Assembly: GCA_028707175.1 (NCBI GenBank)
Contig: JAQTUV010000007.1
Span: 62,001 to 126,000, forward strand
Direction of reading: 5' to 3'
DNA: 64,000 bases
From: Sideroxydans sp.
GTDB lineage: Bacteria; Pseudomonadota; Gammaproteobacteria; Burkholderiales; Gallionellaceae
This document shows, piece by piece, positions 1 to 8,429 of the stretch; positions within the stretch are counted from its first letter, which is position 1; each line of letters starts with the position of its first letter. A model generated the notes under the pieces. That model saw nothing but the letters and a program-made list of their open reading frames with translations, searched no databases and was not told where the DNA came from. Made by a program: the position numbers and the translations under genes.

Positions 1-48
1 GTCAACGCGACGATTGCGGCAAAGTTGCACGAACGTTATCAACCTTGA
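1..48 (+). CDS. Possible C-terminal end of a gene entering from the left
   Basis: Reading frame 1 is open from the window edge for 15 codons (VNATIAAKLHERYQP) and stops with TGA at 46-48. A good plus-strand terminator begins about 50 bases later, as expected if a plus-strand gene ends here. The fragment is too short to identify, and an open frame of this length is also expected by chance. Confidence 0.3.
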   Translation, partial: VNATIAAKLHERYQP

Positions 49-99
49 ACATCGCGGCAATGGCCGTGCTGCTGTTGTCAGATTGATGCGCAAAACAAA

Positions 100-137
100 G
101 CGGCTTAAGGGATCAACCTTAAGCCGCCTGTTTTTTT
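100..137 (+). terminator. Rho-independent terminator
   Basis: An 11-base-pair perfect stem (GCGGCTTAAGG / CCTTAAGCCGC) with a 6-base loop is followed by CTG and seven T residues. The T tract is on the plus strand, so it would end a transcript entering from the left. The last T is shared with the end of the tRNA-like fragment that follows. Confidence 0.75.
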
Positions 138-175
138 GGTGGGCCCTCCCGGACTTGAACCGGGGACCAAAGGAT
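137..175 (-). pseudogene. tRNA 3' fragment, probable attachment-site remnant
   Basis: Read on the minus strand this is the 3' half of a tRNA: the end of the anticodon stem, variable loop, T arm, acceptor 3' strand and CCA. It closely resembles the same part of the intact CAU tRNA at 865-941 and has the same orientation, but differs in the T stem. The T stem here is CCCGG/CCGGG, against GACGG/CCGTC in the intact gene, and both pair perfectly. The acceptor strand AGGGCCC also differs. No 5' half is present. Compensated differences suggest the fragment came from a functional tRNA of another genome, as carried at the attP of integrative elements, rather than from simple decay of a local duplicate. 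Confidence 0.7.
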
Positions 176-233
176 CAATATATTTTGAAACCTACTTGCG
201 AAATCGTCGGTCAAGTATGCGTCCAGTTATTGG

Positions 234-563
234 TCAAGCAAACCCCAAGAAAACTGCTAACGCTCGATTGACTGCCAACATCGTTTGGTCGTCCATATGC
301 CCGATCACGTCGCCAATCTTGTCGCGTGAGATGGATTGCGGTTTATCCACCATCACTTGGGATGGTTTGCCCAATCCGTTTTGCTCCGTTGGTGTCACAG
401 CGATTCGAAACAATGGGGTATCACGCAATTCGCTGGTGATTGGCAAGATGGTGACGGAAGGATGGCTGCCGAACATATCTGATTGGATGACCAAGGCTGG
501 GCGAGGTTTGCCAAGATCGCCCTGCAAGGCCACTGTTACCAGATCACCCCGCCTCATTGCCAA
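234..563 (-). CDS. mazF: MazF/PemK-family mRNA-interferase toxin
   Basis: The 109-residue protein begins MAMRRGDLVTVALQGD and continues with GKPRPALVIQSD. This is the N-terminal beta-barrel signature of MazF/PemK/CcdB-fold endoribonuclease toxins, and the length is normal. TILPITSELRD follows, as in the family. The start codon overlaps the end of the upstream antitoxin by 10 bases, the usual arrangement for a co-regulated toxin-antitoxin pair. A third-codon ATG is an equally possible start. The pair lies between two tRNA 3' sequences, which suggests arrival on a small mobile element. Known MazF proteins cut mRNA at short sequences; the target here cannot be read from sequence. Confidence 0.88.
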   Translation of the reverse strand: MAMRRGDLVTVALQGDLGKPRPALVIQSDMFGSHPSVTILPITSELRDTPLFRIAVTPTEQNGLGKPSQVMVDKPQSISRDKIGDVIGHMDDQTMLAVNRALAVFLGFA

Positions 564-766
564 CCTTCGTGATCACCTGCCGCTTCAAGCCATTCGGTCG
601 TTTCGCGTTCGTGTGCATCACCTTGCAGTAAAAGCGATTGACGTCGGCATTCTTCGGCAAAACCCGCACGTCGCGTATCTGGCACCCATATTTGTACTGG
701 GCGCAAGCCAGATTCGCGCAATGCGGCGCGATGCTTTTGTACTCGTTCAGATGTGGCTACGCGCAT
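554..766 (-). CDS. MazE-like antitoxin (DUF3018 type)
   Basis: The 70-residue protein contains RVQKHRAALRESGLRPVQIW followed by VPDTRRAGFAEECRRQS, which I recognise from the antitoxin family usually paired with MazF in proteobacteria. The chosen start is the ATG at 766, because GGAGG lies six bases upstream. A longer frame starting with TTG at 778 would place that ribosome site inside the gene. The N-terminal part is the likely DNA-binding segment and the acidic tail (ETTEWLEAAGDHEGWQ) the likely toxin-binding segment, by analogy with the family. It is the first gene of the pair and probably autoregulates through the palindromes just upstream. Confidence 0.85.
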   Translation of the reverse strand: MRVATSERVQKHRAALRESGLRPVQIWVPDTRRAGFAEECRRQSLLLQGDAHERETTEWLEAAGDHEGWQ

Positions 767-787
767 GGAAACCTCCAATTGTTTTCA

Positions 788-830
788 TTACATGTAACGC
801 ATGGTAGCTGGGCTTTTTGTTACATGCAAC
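788..830 (-). promoter_or_regulatory. Paired palindromes upstream of the antitoxin, possible operator
   Basis: Two related sites, TTACATGTAAC (788-798) and GTTACATGCAAC (819-830), lie just upstream of the antitoxin start. The first is a perfect 10-base palindrome. Spaced palindromes here are typical of toxin-antitoxin autorepression. The second site sits in the loop region of a larger inverted repeat (811-838, GGCTTTTTGTT / AACAAAAAGCC) that overlaps the tRNA terminator. The operator role is inferred. Confidence 0.45.
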
Positions 831-858
831 AAAAAGCCTCGCATCGCTGCGAGGCTTT
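831..858 (-). terminator. Terminator of the rpoD-tRNA transcript
   Basis: An 11-base-pair stem (AAAGCCTCGCA / TGCGAGGCTTT) with loop TCGC gives a run of five T residues on the minus strand. It starts about seven bases after the tRNA CCA end, so it would end the tRNA and, through it, the rpoD operon. Confidence 0.85.
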
Positions 859-864
859 CGTTTT

Positions 865-941
865 TGGTGGGCCCGGACGGACTTGAACCGTCGACCAAAG
901 GATTATGAGTCCTCTGCTCTAACCAACTGAGCTACAGGCCC
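865..941 (-). tRNA. tRNA with CAU anticodon (probably tRNA-Ile2, otherwise elongator Met)
   Basis: The 77-nucleotide gene folds into a complete cloverleaf with encoded CCA. The acceptor stem is GGGCCTG/CGGGCCC, the D arm is GTAGCTCAGTTGGTTAGAGC, the anticodon loop is CTCATAA and the T arm is GACGG-TTCAAGT-CCGTC. The CAU anticodon is shared by tRNA-Met and the lysidine-modified tRNA-Ile2. The pairs C4-G69 and C5-G68 are identity elements known for TilS recognition of Ile2, which favours Ile2. It lies seven bases after the rpoD stop and is probably co-transcribed with it. Confidence 0.95.
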
Positions 942-948
942 GTAAGGC

Positions 949-2910
949 TTAGCTCTCGCCGTCGAGGAAGCTCTTGAGCTTCTCGGAGCGTGAAGGATGA
1001 CGCAGTTTGCGCAGTGCCTTGGCTTCGATCTGGCGGATACGTTCGCGGGTCACGTCGAATTGTTTGCCGACTTCTTCGAGTGTGTGGTCGGTGTTCATTT
1101 CGATACCGAAGCGCATACGCAATACTTTGGCTTCACGTGCGGTGAGCGAATCCAAGATGTCTTTGGTGACGTTGCGCAGGCTGTCGTAAACGGCGGCTTC
1201 GACGGGTGCGAGGCTGTTGCCGTCTTCGATGAAGTCACCCAAGTGCGAGTCGTCATCATCGCCCACGGGTGTTTCCATGGAGATTGGCTCTTTGGCGATT
1301 TTGAGAATCTTGCGAATCTTGTCTTCTGGCATTTCCATCTTAGTCGCCAAGGTGGCGGCATCGGCATCCACACCTGTCTCTTGCAAGATTTGGCGCGAGA
1401 TGCGATTCATCTTGTTGATGGTTTCGATCATGTGCACCGGAATACGGATGGTGCGCGCTTGGTCGGCGATGGAGCGTGTGATCGCTTGGCGAATCCACCA
1501 TGTTGCATACGTCGAGAATTTGTAACCACGACGGTATTCGAATTTATCCACGGCCTTCATCAAGCCGATGTTGCCTTCTTGGATAAGGTCGAGGAATTGC
1601 AAACCACGGTTGGTGTATTTCTTGGCGATGGAGATGACGAGGCGCAAGTTAGCCTCGATCATGTCGCGCTTCGCACGGCGTGCTTTCGCTTCGCCGTTGG
1701 TCATTTGTTTGTTGATGTCTTTCAGATCAAGAATGGGGATGCCCACGCGTTGCTGTAAGGCATACATCTTTTTCTGTTGCTCGACGATGGCATGTTGGTA
1801 ACGCACAAGTGATTCGCTGTATGGCTTCTTAGCGGCGATTTCTTGTTTGACCCATTCCAAGTTTTGCTCGTTAGGCGGAAACACTTTGATGAAGTGTGGG
1901 CGCGGCATACGTGCTTTGGTGACGCAAATTTCTTGGATGGCGCGCTCACAACCGCGCACTTCTTCTACCAAGCCGCGCATGGTGTCGCACAAGGCGTCCA
2001 CTTGCTTGGCTGAGAAGCGGAACTGCATCAGTTCGTCAGAGATCTGCTCTTGCAGCTTGTCGTATTGTTTGCTGCGGTAGCCGTACTTTTCGTAGGACTT
2101 GCCAAGCTTGGTGAACAGTTCTGCGATGGTGGCAAAGCGCACCAGCGCATCTTCTTTCAATTGTGCGAGGTTGGCGGCAGCGGCAGCGGCAGAGGCGGCT
2201 TCATCTTCCTCTTCGTCCTCAGCTACTTCTTCTTCCTCAACTTCTTCTTCCTCTTCTTCGCCAATCGTTGCTTCTTCTTCAACGTCAACGAAGCCGTCGA
2301 TGACGTCATCGATCTTCAATTGATCTTTAGATACTTTGTCAGCGAGCAACAAGATTTCAGCGATGGTCGCAGGGCAAGCAGAGATTGCCATGATCATGTG
2401 CTTCAAGCCGTCTTCGATACGCTTGGCGATTTCGATTTCGTCTTGACGAGTGAGCAGGTTGACTACGCCCATTTCGCGCATGTACATACGCACAGGATCG
2501 GTGGTACGGCCAAACTCAGATTCAACAGTAGAGATCGCGGCTTCAGCTTCTTCGGCAGCATCTTCATCTGCAGCAGCAGGAGCGGTCTCGTTCAATCCCA
2601 AACCATCGTTTTCAGGGGCGACGTCACAAACGGTGATGCCCATGTCGTTAATCATGCTGACCACGCCTTCGACTTGCTCGACTTCGAGCATTTCTGGAAG
2701 GTGGTCGTTGATTTCTGCGTAGGTCAAATAGCCGCGTTCTTTACCCAGCAAGATAAGCGCTTTAAGACGCGTACGACGCGCTTCGACGTCTTGTGCAGCG
2801 TCGGTTGTTTCGGGTTCAAGTGCAGCAGCTGCCGCTTTGTCTTTGGCAGTTTGTTTTGCGGGTACCGGTTTTGCTGGCACTGGTTTTTTGATTTGTTTCG
2901 GAGTCGCCAT
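949..2910 (-). CDS. rpoD: RNA polymerase primary sigma factor RpoD (sigma-70)
   Basis: This is the housekeeping sigma factor, directing core RNA polymerase to -10/-35 promoters. Region 1.1 occupies roughly the first 100 residues. Region 1.2 contains [12 protein letters not shown] non-conserved region follows with a long glutamate-rich stretch and then an alanine run. Region 2.3-2.4 contains [17 protein letters not shown], and region 4.2 contains [20 protein letters not shown] near the end. About 653 residues is normal for a betaproteobacterial RpoD. The ATG at 2910 was preferred to an upstream TTG at 2925, because GGAA precedes it at suitable spacing. It is the last protein gene of the rpsU-yqeY-dnaG-rpoD series and is followed directly by the CAU tRNA. 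Confidence 0.98.
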   Translation of the reverse strand: MATPKQIKKPVPAKPVPAKQTAKDKAAAAALEPETTDAAQDVEARRTRLKALILLGKERGYLTYAEINDHLPEMLEVEQVEGVVSMINDMGITVCDVAPENDGLGLNETAPAAADEDAAEEAEAAISTVESEFGRTTDPVRMYMREMGVVNLLTRQDEIEIAKRIEDGLKHMIMAISACPATIAEILLLADKVSKDQLKIDDVIDGFVDVEEEATIGEEEEEEVEEEEVAEDEEEDEAASAAAAAANLAQLKEDALVRFATIAELFTKLGKSYEKYGYRSKQYDKLQEQISDELMQFRFSAKQVDALCDTMRGLVEEVRGCERAIQEICVTKARMPRPHFIKVFPPNEQNLEWVKQEIAAKKPYSESLVRYQHAIVEQQKKMYALQQRVGIPILDLKDINKQMTNGEAKARRAKRDMIEANLRLVISIAKKYTNRGLQFLDLIQEGNIGLMKAVDKFEYRRGYKFSTYATWWIRQAITRSIADQARTIRIPVHMIETINKMNRISRQILQETGVDADAATLATKMEMPEDKIRKILKIAKEPISMETPVGDDDDSHLGDFIEDGNSLAPVEAAVYDSLRNVTKDILDSLTAREAKVLRMRFGIEMNTDHTLEEVGKQFDVTRERIRQIEAKALRKLRHPSRSEKLKSFLDGES

Positions 2911-2986
2911 TGTGTGGATTTCCAAAGTTGATTCTTGCTAAATTACATCGTGCGGGATTCAAAAAGCGCCGCCGAAAAGGTCGCGG

Positions 2987-2992
2987 ATTATA
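2987..2992 (-). promoter_or_regulatory. -10 element upstream of rpoD
   Basis: A perfect TATAAT on the minus strand followed by CCGCG lies about 77 bases upstream of the rpoD start, in the gap after dnaG. No good -35 hexamer is present at 16-18 bases. It could give rpoD a promoter separate from the operon promoter, as known in other bacteria. Confidence 0.4.
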
Positions 2993-3076
2993 CCCGATTT
3001 CTAAAACATTTCCGAGGCTTAGCTACTCAAGGCGTGAAATGAGCCCCCGCAAATATCATGCCTGCGAGGTAAGCCG

Positions 3077-4810
3077 CTAGCTCGCTTGCGCTTTGAGTTG
3101 ATTGCTTTCGGCCTGCAATCGCGCACGCAATTCACGTTCGGCGCTGGTCATCTGCAAGCCCTTTGCCAACAGTGCGTTCATTTCCGCTTCAATGGCATCT
3201 AGTCGCATTTTTTTGAGGACACCTTCAAACTCGGCCGTCACATCAAACTCTTCGCCCCACTGCATCACCTCGCCCTGGGCAACTGAAAACACGGGTTCGT
3301 GCATGCTGCCCTGAAAGTGCTGAATCATGGATGCGGTACTGGTCTCATCGGCAGATTCATTTAGCCAGTCTGTGAGGGCGTGAATAGCGGCACCTTCGGC
3401 GCCATCACTTTGCCAATCACTGGGTAGCTGTCGCGCCAATTCCGGCTTCATCACCAAACAACGTAGCAGACTGCGCATACCGGAAGGTGCGGCACGTTTC
3501 GTTTTCGGCGGTGCGGCGCGACGTGGTGCAGCAATGGGCTTGATAGACCAGAGCCCTTCCAATTCGGCCTGCTCGATGCCCGCTAAAGCCGCCACTTCTT
3601 TGCGCAAAATTAATGCGGTAGTCGGCGCCGTAATGGCGGTGAGCAGCGGTTGCGCATTCTTCAGCAAAGCGCTGCGGCCTTCTTGCGTTCTCAGATCGAC
3701 TTGCGCGGTGAGTTCGCGCAACAAGTAACCGGAGAGCGGCAGCGAATTTTCGACTTCGTGTTCGAAGGCGTCGCGTCCGTATTCGCGGATGTAGGTGTCG
3801 GGATCGTGCTCTTCGGGCAGAAACAAGAACCCGATGCGTTTGCCGTCTTGCAGTTGTGGCAGGGCGTTCTCCAACGCGCGCCACGCGGCTTTTTGGCCGG
3901 GCTTGTCACCATCAAAACAGAACACGATCTGTTCACACAGACGCAGCAGTTTTTGCACATGGAACGGCGTGGTCGCCGTACCCAAAGTGGCAACGGCGTA
4001 TTCGACACCGTTCTGCGCCAACGCCACCACGTCCATGTAACCCTCGACGACGATGACGCGCTGCTGCGCGCGAATGGCTTTCTGCGCTTGATACAGACCG
4101 TAGAGTTCGTGGCCTTTTTCGAACAATGTGGTCTCGGGCGAGTTGAGGTATTTGGGCTCGCCTTTATCCAACACTCGCCCACCGAAGCCGATGATCTGGC
4201 CTTTCACGTTGACGATAGGAAACATGATGCGGTCACGGAAACGGTCGTAACGTTTGCCGCCCTCGCCTTCGATCACCAATCCTGTCTCGACGAGGCTGGC
4301 ATCTTGGTAATTCGATACGGCGGCGCGCAGATTCTGCCAATCGTCGGGCGAATAACCGATGCCAAAACGCGCTGCGACTTCTCCGCTCAAACCGCGCTTC
4401 TTCAAATATTCGATGGCGCGTGGCGTGACTTTGAGTTGTTCGCGGTAGTAACGCGTGGCGGATTGCATGAGATCGTAAAGATCCGGCGCAACTTTGACTT
4501 GCGTGATGTTGTTAGAAGCTTCTTGTGGTACGGCGAGACCAATGCCTTTGGCGAGGTCTTCGATGGCTTCGACGAAACCCATGCCGGTGTGCTCCATGAC
4601 AAAGCCGATGGCCGTGCCATGCGCGCCACAGCCGAAACAGTGATAGAACTGTTTGGATTGGCTGACAGTGAACGATGGAGATTTTTCAGTATGGAACGGA
4701 CAGCAGGCGACGAAGTTGGTACCGGCTTTTTTGAGCGGGACGTAACGATCAATCACGTCCACAATATCAAGGCGATTGAGCAGATCCTGAATGAAACTTT
4801 TTGGAATCAC
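3077..4810 (-). CDS. dnaG: DNA primase DnaG
   Basis: This enzyme makes RNA primers for replication. The CHC2 zinc finger is visible as C37-x2-H40 and C58-x2-C61, with the family's exact spacing. The catalytic core has the basic motif RFRDRIMFPI at about 190-199 and the TOPRIM residues EGYMD (256-260) and DGD (300-302). The C-terminal third is the divergent DnaB-helicase-binding region. The length of 577 residues is close to E. coli DnaG (581). It lies between yqeY and rpoD in the classical macromolecular-synthesis order. Confidence 0.98.
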   Translation of the reverse strand: MIPKSFIQDLLNRLDIVDVIDRYVPLKKAGTNFVACCPFHTEKSPSFTVSQSKQFYHCFGCGAHGTAIGFVMEHTGMGFVEAIEDLAKGIGLAVPQEASNNITQVKVAPDLYDLMQSATRYYREQLKVTPRAIEYLKKRGLSGEVAARFGIGYSPDDWQNLRAAVSNYQDASLVETGLVIEGEGGKRYDRFRDRIMFPIVNVKGQIIGFGGRVLDKGEPKYLNSPETTLFEKGHELYGLYQAQKAIRAQQRVIVVEGYMDVVALAQNGVEYAVATLGTATTPFHVQKLLRLCEQIVFCFDGDKPGQKAAWRALENALPQLQDGKRIGFLFLPEEHDPDTYIREYGRDAFEHEVENSLPLSGYLLRELTAQVDLRTQEGRSALLKNAQPLLTAITAPTTALILRKEVAALAGIEQAELEGLWSIKPIAAPRRAAPPKTKRAAPSGMRSLLRCLVMKPELARQLPSDWQSDGAEGAAIHALTDWLNESADETSTASMIQHFQGSMHEPVFSVAQGEVMQWGEEFDVTAEFEGVLKKMRLDAIEAEMNALLAKGLQMTSAERELRARLQAESNQLKAQAS

Positions 4811-4900
4811 TCCGCCCTCCCGCTTTCAAGTTAAAACATTGAAGATCACATCGCTGCGCGTGTCGGACTGAGGGCTTGCCCACAATTCTGTAGCGAAACT

Positions 4901-4954
4901 TGTAGGTCGGGTTTTAACCCGACGGTGCGCTGTCGGACTGAAGTCCGACCTACC
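4901..4954. repeat. GTAGGTCGG-type palindromic repeat
   Basis: Two head-to-head hairpins: GTAGGTCGGGTTTTAACCCG followed by a short spacer and then TGTCGGACTGAAGTCCGACC. Each unit is its own inverted repeat and the two together form a larger imperfect one. The same design recurs at several other gaps in the window. A partial unit (TGTCGGACTGAGG) lies at 4861. Confidence 0.8.
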
Positions 4955-4967
4955 AACCCGCACTACG

Positions 4968-5414
4968 CTATTTTGTGAGTTGAGCTTTGATGAGGCCTGA
5001 AACTTTGCCCATATCGGCACGACCTGCCAACTTAGCTTTGACCACGCCCATTACTTTACCCATGTCTTGCGGGCCGGCTGCGCCTGTGGAAGTAATGGCT
5101 TCGGCAATAGCAGAAGCGATTTCGGCTTCGCTCAGTTGCTGCGGCATATAGGTCTGCAAGATGGAGACTTCGAACTCTTCGACATCGACCAAGTCTTGAC
5201 GATTAGCTGTCTTGTATTGACTGATAGAGTCGCGGCGTTGTTTCAGCATCTTTTCAATGATGCTCACCACGTCGGCATCGGTCAGCTCGATACGTTCATC
5301 GACTTCGCGCTGTTTCATGGCTGAAAGCAAAAGACGAATAGCCCCGAGACGTGCCGTTTCTTTGGCGCGCATCGCGATCTTCATGTCTTCAGTGATTTGG
5401 GCTTTTAAACTCAC
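4968..5414 (-). CDS. GatB/YqeY-domain protein
   Basis: The 148-residue protein begins with a GTG-coded methionine followed by SLKAQITEDMKIAMRAKE, the typical start of the YqeY family. This family is related to the tail domain of the GatB amidotransferase subunit, which contacts tRNA. The GTG at 5414 was chosen because AGGGAT precedes it and the family begins here; the upstream extension VAAFAFVVRDI is probably leader. The function of free-standing YqeY is not firmly established. Its position between rpsU and dnaG is conserved in many betaproteobacteria. Confidence 0.92.
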   Translation of the reverse strand: MSLKAQITEDMKIAMRAKETARLGAIRLLLSAMKQREVDERIELTDADVVSIIEKMLKQRRDSISQYKTANRQDLVDVEEFEVSILQTYMPQQLSEAEIASAIAEAITSTGAAGPQDMGKVMGVVKAKLAGRADMGKVSGLIKAQLTK

Positions 5415-5437
5415 GATATCCCTCACTACAAAAGCAA

Positions 5438-5465
5438 ACGCCGCAACCACTAAGGATTGCGGCGT
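5438..5465 (-). terminator. Hairpin between rpsU and yqeY, probable attenuator
   Basis: A perfect 9-base-pair stem (ACGCCGCAA / TTGCGGCGT) with a 10-base loop lies between the rpsU stop and yqeY. On the minus strand it is followed by TTGCTTTTG, an interrupted T tract. A weak terminator here would let rpsU be made in excess over primase and sigma factor, as known for the E. coli operon. Confidence 0.6.
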
Positions 5466-5481
5466 AGCTAATGAAACAGAA

Positions 5482-5694
5482 TTAGTAAAGCTTAGGTGGC
5501 AGTGTTTGGCTGCGCAGACGCTTGTAGTGACGCTTAACAGCAGCAGCTAGCTTGCGCTTACGCTCTGCAGTTGGCTTCTCGTAGAACTCACGAGCGCGCA
5601 ACTCGGTCAACAGACCTGTCTTTTCTACGGAACGCTTGAAACGACGCATTGCTACTTCAAACGGCTCATTCTCTTTTACACGTACGGTTGTCAT
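5482..5694 (-). CDS. rpsU: 30S ribosomal protein S21
   Basis: A 70-residue basic protein starting [20 protein letters not shown] and ending with an arginine/lysine-rich tail. It matches S21 along its whole length and needs the ATG at 5694 to give the family start. It is the promoter-proximal gene of the operon with yqeY, dnaG and rpoD, with a strong promoter just upstream and an attenuator-like hairpin just downstream. Confidence 0.97.
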   Translation of the reverse strand: MTTVRVKENEPFEVAMRRFKRSVEKTGLLTELRAREFYEKPTAERKRKLAAAVKRHYKRLRSQTLPPKLY

Positions 5695-5730
5695 GGACAA
5701 ACTACCTTCTACCAAAAATTTGAGGGCGCG

Positions 5731-5759
5731 ATTCTACAAAAGACCGCCTTATTACACAA
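5731..5759 (-). promoter_or_regulatory. Sigma-70 promoter of rpsU
   Basis: TTGTGT (5754-5759) and TAGAAT (5731-5736) on the minus strand are separated by exactly 17 bases. The discriminator after the -10 is GC-rich (CGCGCCC), a feature associated with stringent (ppGpp/DksA) control of ribosomal promoters. The start site would lie about 30 bases upstream of rpsU. Confidence 0.65.
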
Positions 5760-5766
5760 CCTATAT

Positions 5767-6963
5767 TTACTGAACAGTGATTCGCCCGAATTTTCGCTTG
5801 CCGACTTGCGCCACAACCACCACGCCAGCCTTGAGTTGCAGGGCTTTATCACTGACTTTTTCGCCATCCAGTTTCACTGCGCCCGCATCAATCATGCGCA
5901 AAGCTTCGGATGTGCTAGCGACCAAACCTGCGTTTTTTAGCAAATTGCCAATGCCAATCTGGCCGTCCGTGCTGGCGAGGGTCACTTCGGGCATGTCGTC
6001 CGGCAACACGCCTTTTTGGAAGCGAGCTTCAAATTCGGCCAAGGCATCAACAGCGGCTTGCTTGGAGTGGAAGCGAGCAACAAGTTCTTGCGCCATCAGC
6101 ACTTTGATGTCGCGCGGGTTGCGACCACCCGCAATATCTTCTTTCCACTTAGCAATGGTCGCTAAGCTTTCAAATGATAGCAACTCAAGGTAACGCCACA
6201 TTAGCTCATCCGAGATGGACATCAGCTTGCCAAACATGTCAGTTGGGGTGTCGGTGATGCCAACATAGTTACCCAACGACTTGGACATTTTATTCACACC
6301 ATCCAAGCCCTCTAGTAGCGGCATGGTGAGCACGCACTGAGCTGGCTGCCCAAAATGTTTTTGGAGCTCACGCCCCATCAGCAGGTTAAACTTTTGATCA
6401 GTCCCACCCAGTTCGATGTCGGCTTTCAGCGCAACGGAGTCATAGCCTTGCACCAAGGGGTAGATGAACTCATGGATGGCGATAGGCTGGTTGCTCTTGT
6501 AGCGCTTGGAAAAATCGTCCCGCTCCAACATTTGCGCCACAGTGTGAGTGGCCGCCAACTTAATAAGGTCAACCGCACTGAATTTATCCATCCAAGTAGA
6601 GTTGAATACAACTTCGGTCTTTTCTGGATCGAGCACTTTAAAAACTTGCTCTTTATAGCTTTGCGCATTGGCGAGCACCTGCTCACGCGTCAAAGGCGGC
6701 CTTGTCGCATTTTTACCTGTAGGATCACCAATCATGCCGGTGAAGTCGCCAATCAAAAATAAGGCGTGGTGCCCCAAGTCCTGCAATTGACGCATCTTAT
6801 TTAATAGGACGGTATGCCCAAGGTGCAGATCTGGCGCAGTAGGATCAAAGCCCGCTTTGATCCGGAGCGGCCTGTTTTGCGCAAGCTTTTGTTTAAGTTC
6901 GAACTCGACGAGCAGTTCGTCTGCGCCGCGCTTAATGATGTCTAAGGTTTCTTGTTGATTCAT
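5767..6963 (-). CDS. tyrS: Tyrosyl-tRNA synthetase
   Basis: This class I aminoacyl-tRNA synthetase charges tRNA-Tyr in the cytoplasm. The HIGH-type motif HLGH is at 47-50 after [10 protein letters not shown], and the KMSKS loop is present literally at 225-229. A C-terminal S4 RNA-binding domain covers about residues 335-398. The length of 398 residues fits the TyrZ-like branch rather than the E. coli TyrS branch. The gene is divergent from the M23 peptidase gene, an arrangement common in betaproteobacteria. Confidence 0.97.
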   Translation of the reverse strand: MNQQETLDIIKRGADELLVEFELKQKLAQNRPLRIKAGFDPTAPDLHLGHTVLLNKMRQLQDLGHHALFLIGDFTGMIGDPTGKNATRPPLTREQVLANAQSYKEQVFKVLDPEKTEVVFNSTWMDKFSAVDLIKLAATHTVAQMLERDDFSKRYKSNQPIAIHEFIYPLVQGYDSVALKADIELGGTDQKFNLLMGRELQKHFGQPAQCVLTMPLLEGLDGVNKMSKSLGNYVGITDTPTDMFGKLMSISDELMWRYLELLSFESLATIAKWKEDIAGGRNPRDIKVLMAQELVARFHSKQAAVDALAEFEARFQKGVLPDDMPEVTLASTDGQIGIGNLLKNAGLVASTSEALRMIDAGAVKLDGEKVSDKALQLKAGVVVVAQVGKRKFGRITVQ

Positions 6964-7123
6964 ATCGTTTTATCTGTATTAACCGTTCGTCGGAGACCCC
7001 CTACTGACCGAACGGATTTTGAGGGGATACCCCTTTCTGTTACAGTCCTACCCACTCAAGGAAGCGCCAAAGCAGCCGATGTTAGGCAAGGCACTTCTGG
7101 AATAACCGCCGAGGGAGGCGAGA

Positions 7124-8422
7124 ATGTTACAACAAAACTCTTTGCTGATTGCACACAAGTTGAAGCTGCGCTGGTTCGTGGTGTTGTCCACACTGCCTTT
7201 GCTAGGCGTGGTCACCGCTTTCGGTATCATGCCGCAAAATGATGTGTTCTCTACTCCTCAGAAGACCATTTTGGAGGAAGTTACCCTTCCTTCCATGGAA
7301 CAAACAGTCCCTTCCGCAGCCACTTTTTGGCGCAATGATCGCGTTCAAAGTGGCGACACAGTCGTTGATCTGTTGCGCCGCCTCAATGTGGACGACGAAG
7401 CAGCAAGCAACTACTTACGTCAAGATTCTGCTTCTGCCTCACTGCGCCAATTAGGCGTTGGCAAAGAAATTCAGGCAGAGACTACAGCCGATGGCGGCTT
7501 TGTAGCGATGCGTTACGTTGATAATGAGGGCAATCAAGTCATTATCAGCAAATCTAATGATGACTTTTCCACCGAAGTAAAAGCCGCACAAATTGAACAA
7601 CGCACTTTTGTCCGCACTGGCGAAATCAAGACCACTCTATTCGCGGCCACGGACGCAGCTGGCTTACCCGATGCAGCAGCCAATCAACTTTCTGATATTT
7701 TTGGCGGCGATGTCGATTTCCACCGCGACTTGCACAAGGGCGATAAATTCAGCGTCATTTACGAGATGACTTATGTGAACGGAGAAGCGTCACGCATTGG
7801 ACGTATTCTCGCAGCAGAATTCATCAATCAAGGTCGTGCTTACCGTGCGGTTTACTTCAAAACCAGCAACTCATCTGGAGATTACTACTCCCCAGATGGA
7901 CAAAGCACTCGCAAAGCATTTTTGCGCTCCCCGATTGAGTTCTCACGCATTAGCTCTGGCTTCACTACTGCCCGCTTCCATCCAGTTCTAAACAAGTGGC
8001 GCGCACATAAAGGGGTCGATTACGCATCCCCAATTGGCACCAAAGTGAAGGCCACATCAGATGCTGTTGTCGCATTCGCTGGCAAACAAGGCGGTTACGG
8101 CAATGTCGTGATGCTGAATCATCAAGGCCGCTATCAAACTGTCTATGGACACCTCTCTCGCTTCGCAAGTGGCTTGCACGCAGGCCAACGCGTCAGCCAA
8201 GGTGATGTAATTGGTTACGTGGGCATGACAGGCTTGTCCAGCGGGCCACACCTGCACTATGAATTCAAGGTTGCAGGCGTTCAGCATGATCCACTCAAAG
8301 TCGCGTTGCCAGATGCAAGGCCAATCAATGAATCGCAAAAGGCTGCATTTATGGAAGCAAGCCGAGATTTTCATGCTCACTTATCTTTGTTACGCGACAC
8401 TCGCGTAGCCAAACTAGACTAA
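7124..8422 (+). CDS. M23 peptidoglycan DD-metalloendopeptidase (MepM-like)
   Basis: The 432-residue protein has an N-terminal membrane anchor (about 15-36, hydrophobic after HKLKLRW), a middle region with OapA/LysM-like character, and a C-terminal M23 domain. Zinc ligands are visible as H295-x3-D299 (HKGVDYA) and H376-L-H378 (GPHLHYEF). These are the lysostaphin/MepM catalytic residues, so it should be active rather than a degenerate EnvC/NlpD-type activator. It probably cleaves peptide cross-links in the periplasm to allow wall growth. It is divergent from tyrS and followed after seven bases by anmK, a wall-recycling gene. Confidence 0.92.
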   Translation: MLQQNSLLIAHKLKLRWFVVLSTLPLLGVVTAFGIMPQNDVFSTPQKTILEEVTLPSMEQTVPSAATFWRNDRVQSGDTVVDLLRRLNVDDEAASNYLRQDSASASLRQLGVGKEIQAETTADGGFVAMRYVDNEGNQVIISKSNDDFSTEVKAAQIEQRTFVRTGEIKTTLFAATDAAGLPDAAANQLSDIFGGDVDFHRDLHKGDKFSVIYEMTYVNGEASRIGRILAAEFINQGRAYRAVYFKTSNSSGDYYSPDGQSTRKAFLRSPIEFSRISSGFTTARFHPVLNKWRAHKGVDYASPIGTKVKATSDAVVAFAGKQGGYGNVVMLNHQGRYQTVYGHLSRFASGLHAGQRVSQGDVIGYVGMTGLSSGPHLHYEFKVAGVQHDPLKVALPDARPINESQKAAFMEASRDFHAHLSLLRDTRVAKLD

Positions 8423-8429
8423 TTCTCTG

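Noticed and set aside
137-175. An intact second tRNA gene
   Set aside because: Only the 3' half is present; the sequence left of the anticodon stem does not form a D arm or a 5' acceptor strand.
2200-2300. CTTCTTCCTC-rich stretch that looks like a microsatellite
   Set aside because: It encodes the acidic glutamate stretch of RpoD's non-conserved region, a normal feature of the protein.
2050-2931. A 293-codon open frame opposite rpoD, rich in phenylalanine
   Set aside because: The phenylalanine runs are the reverse of the glutamate-rich region of RpoD. No independent signal supports a gene.
3650-4834. A 394-codon open frame opposite dnaG
   Set aside because: It mirrors dnaG codon by codon, has no recognisable protein features and no ribosome site. 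dnaG is certain, so this is an antisense shadow caused by codon bias.
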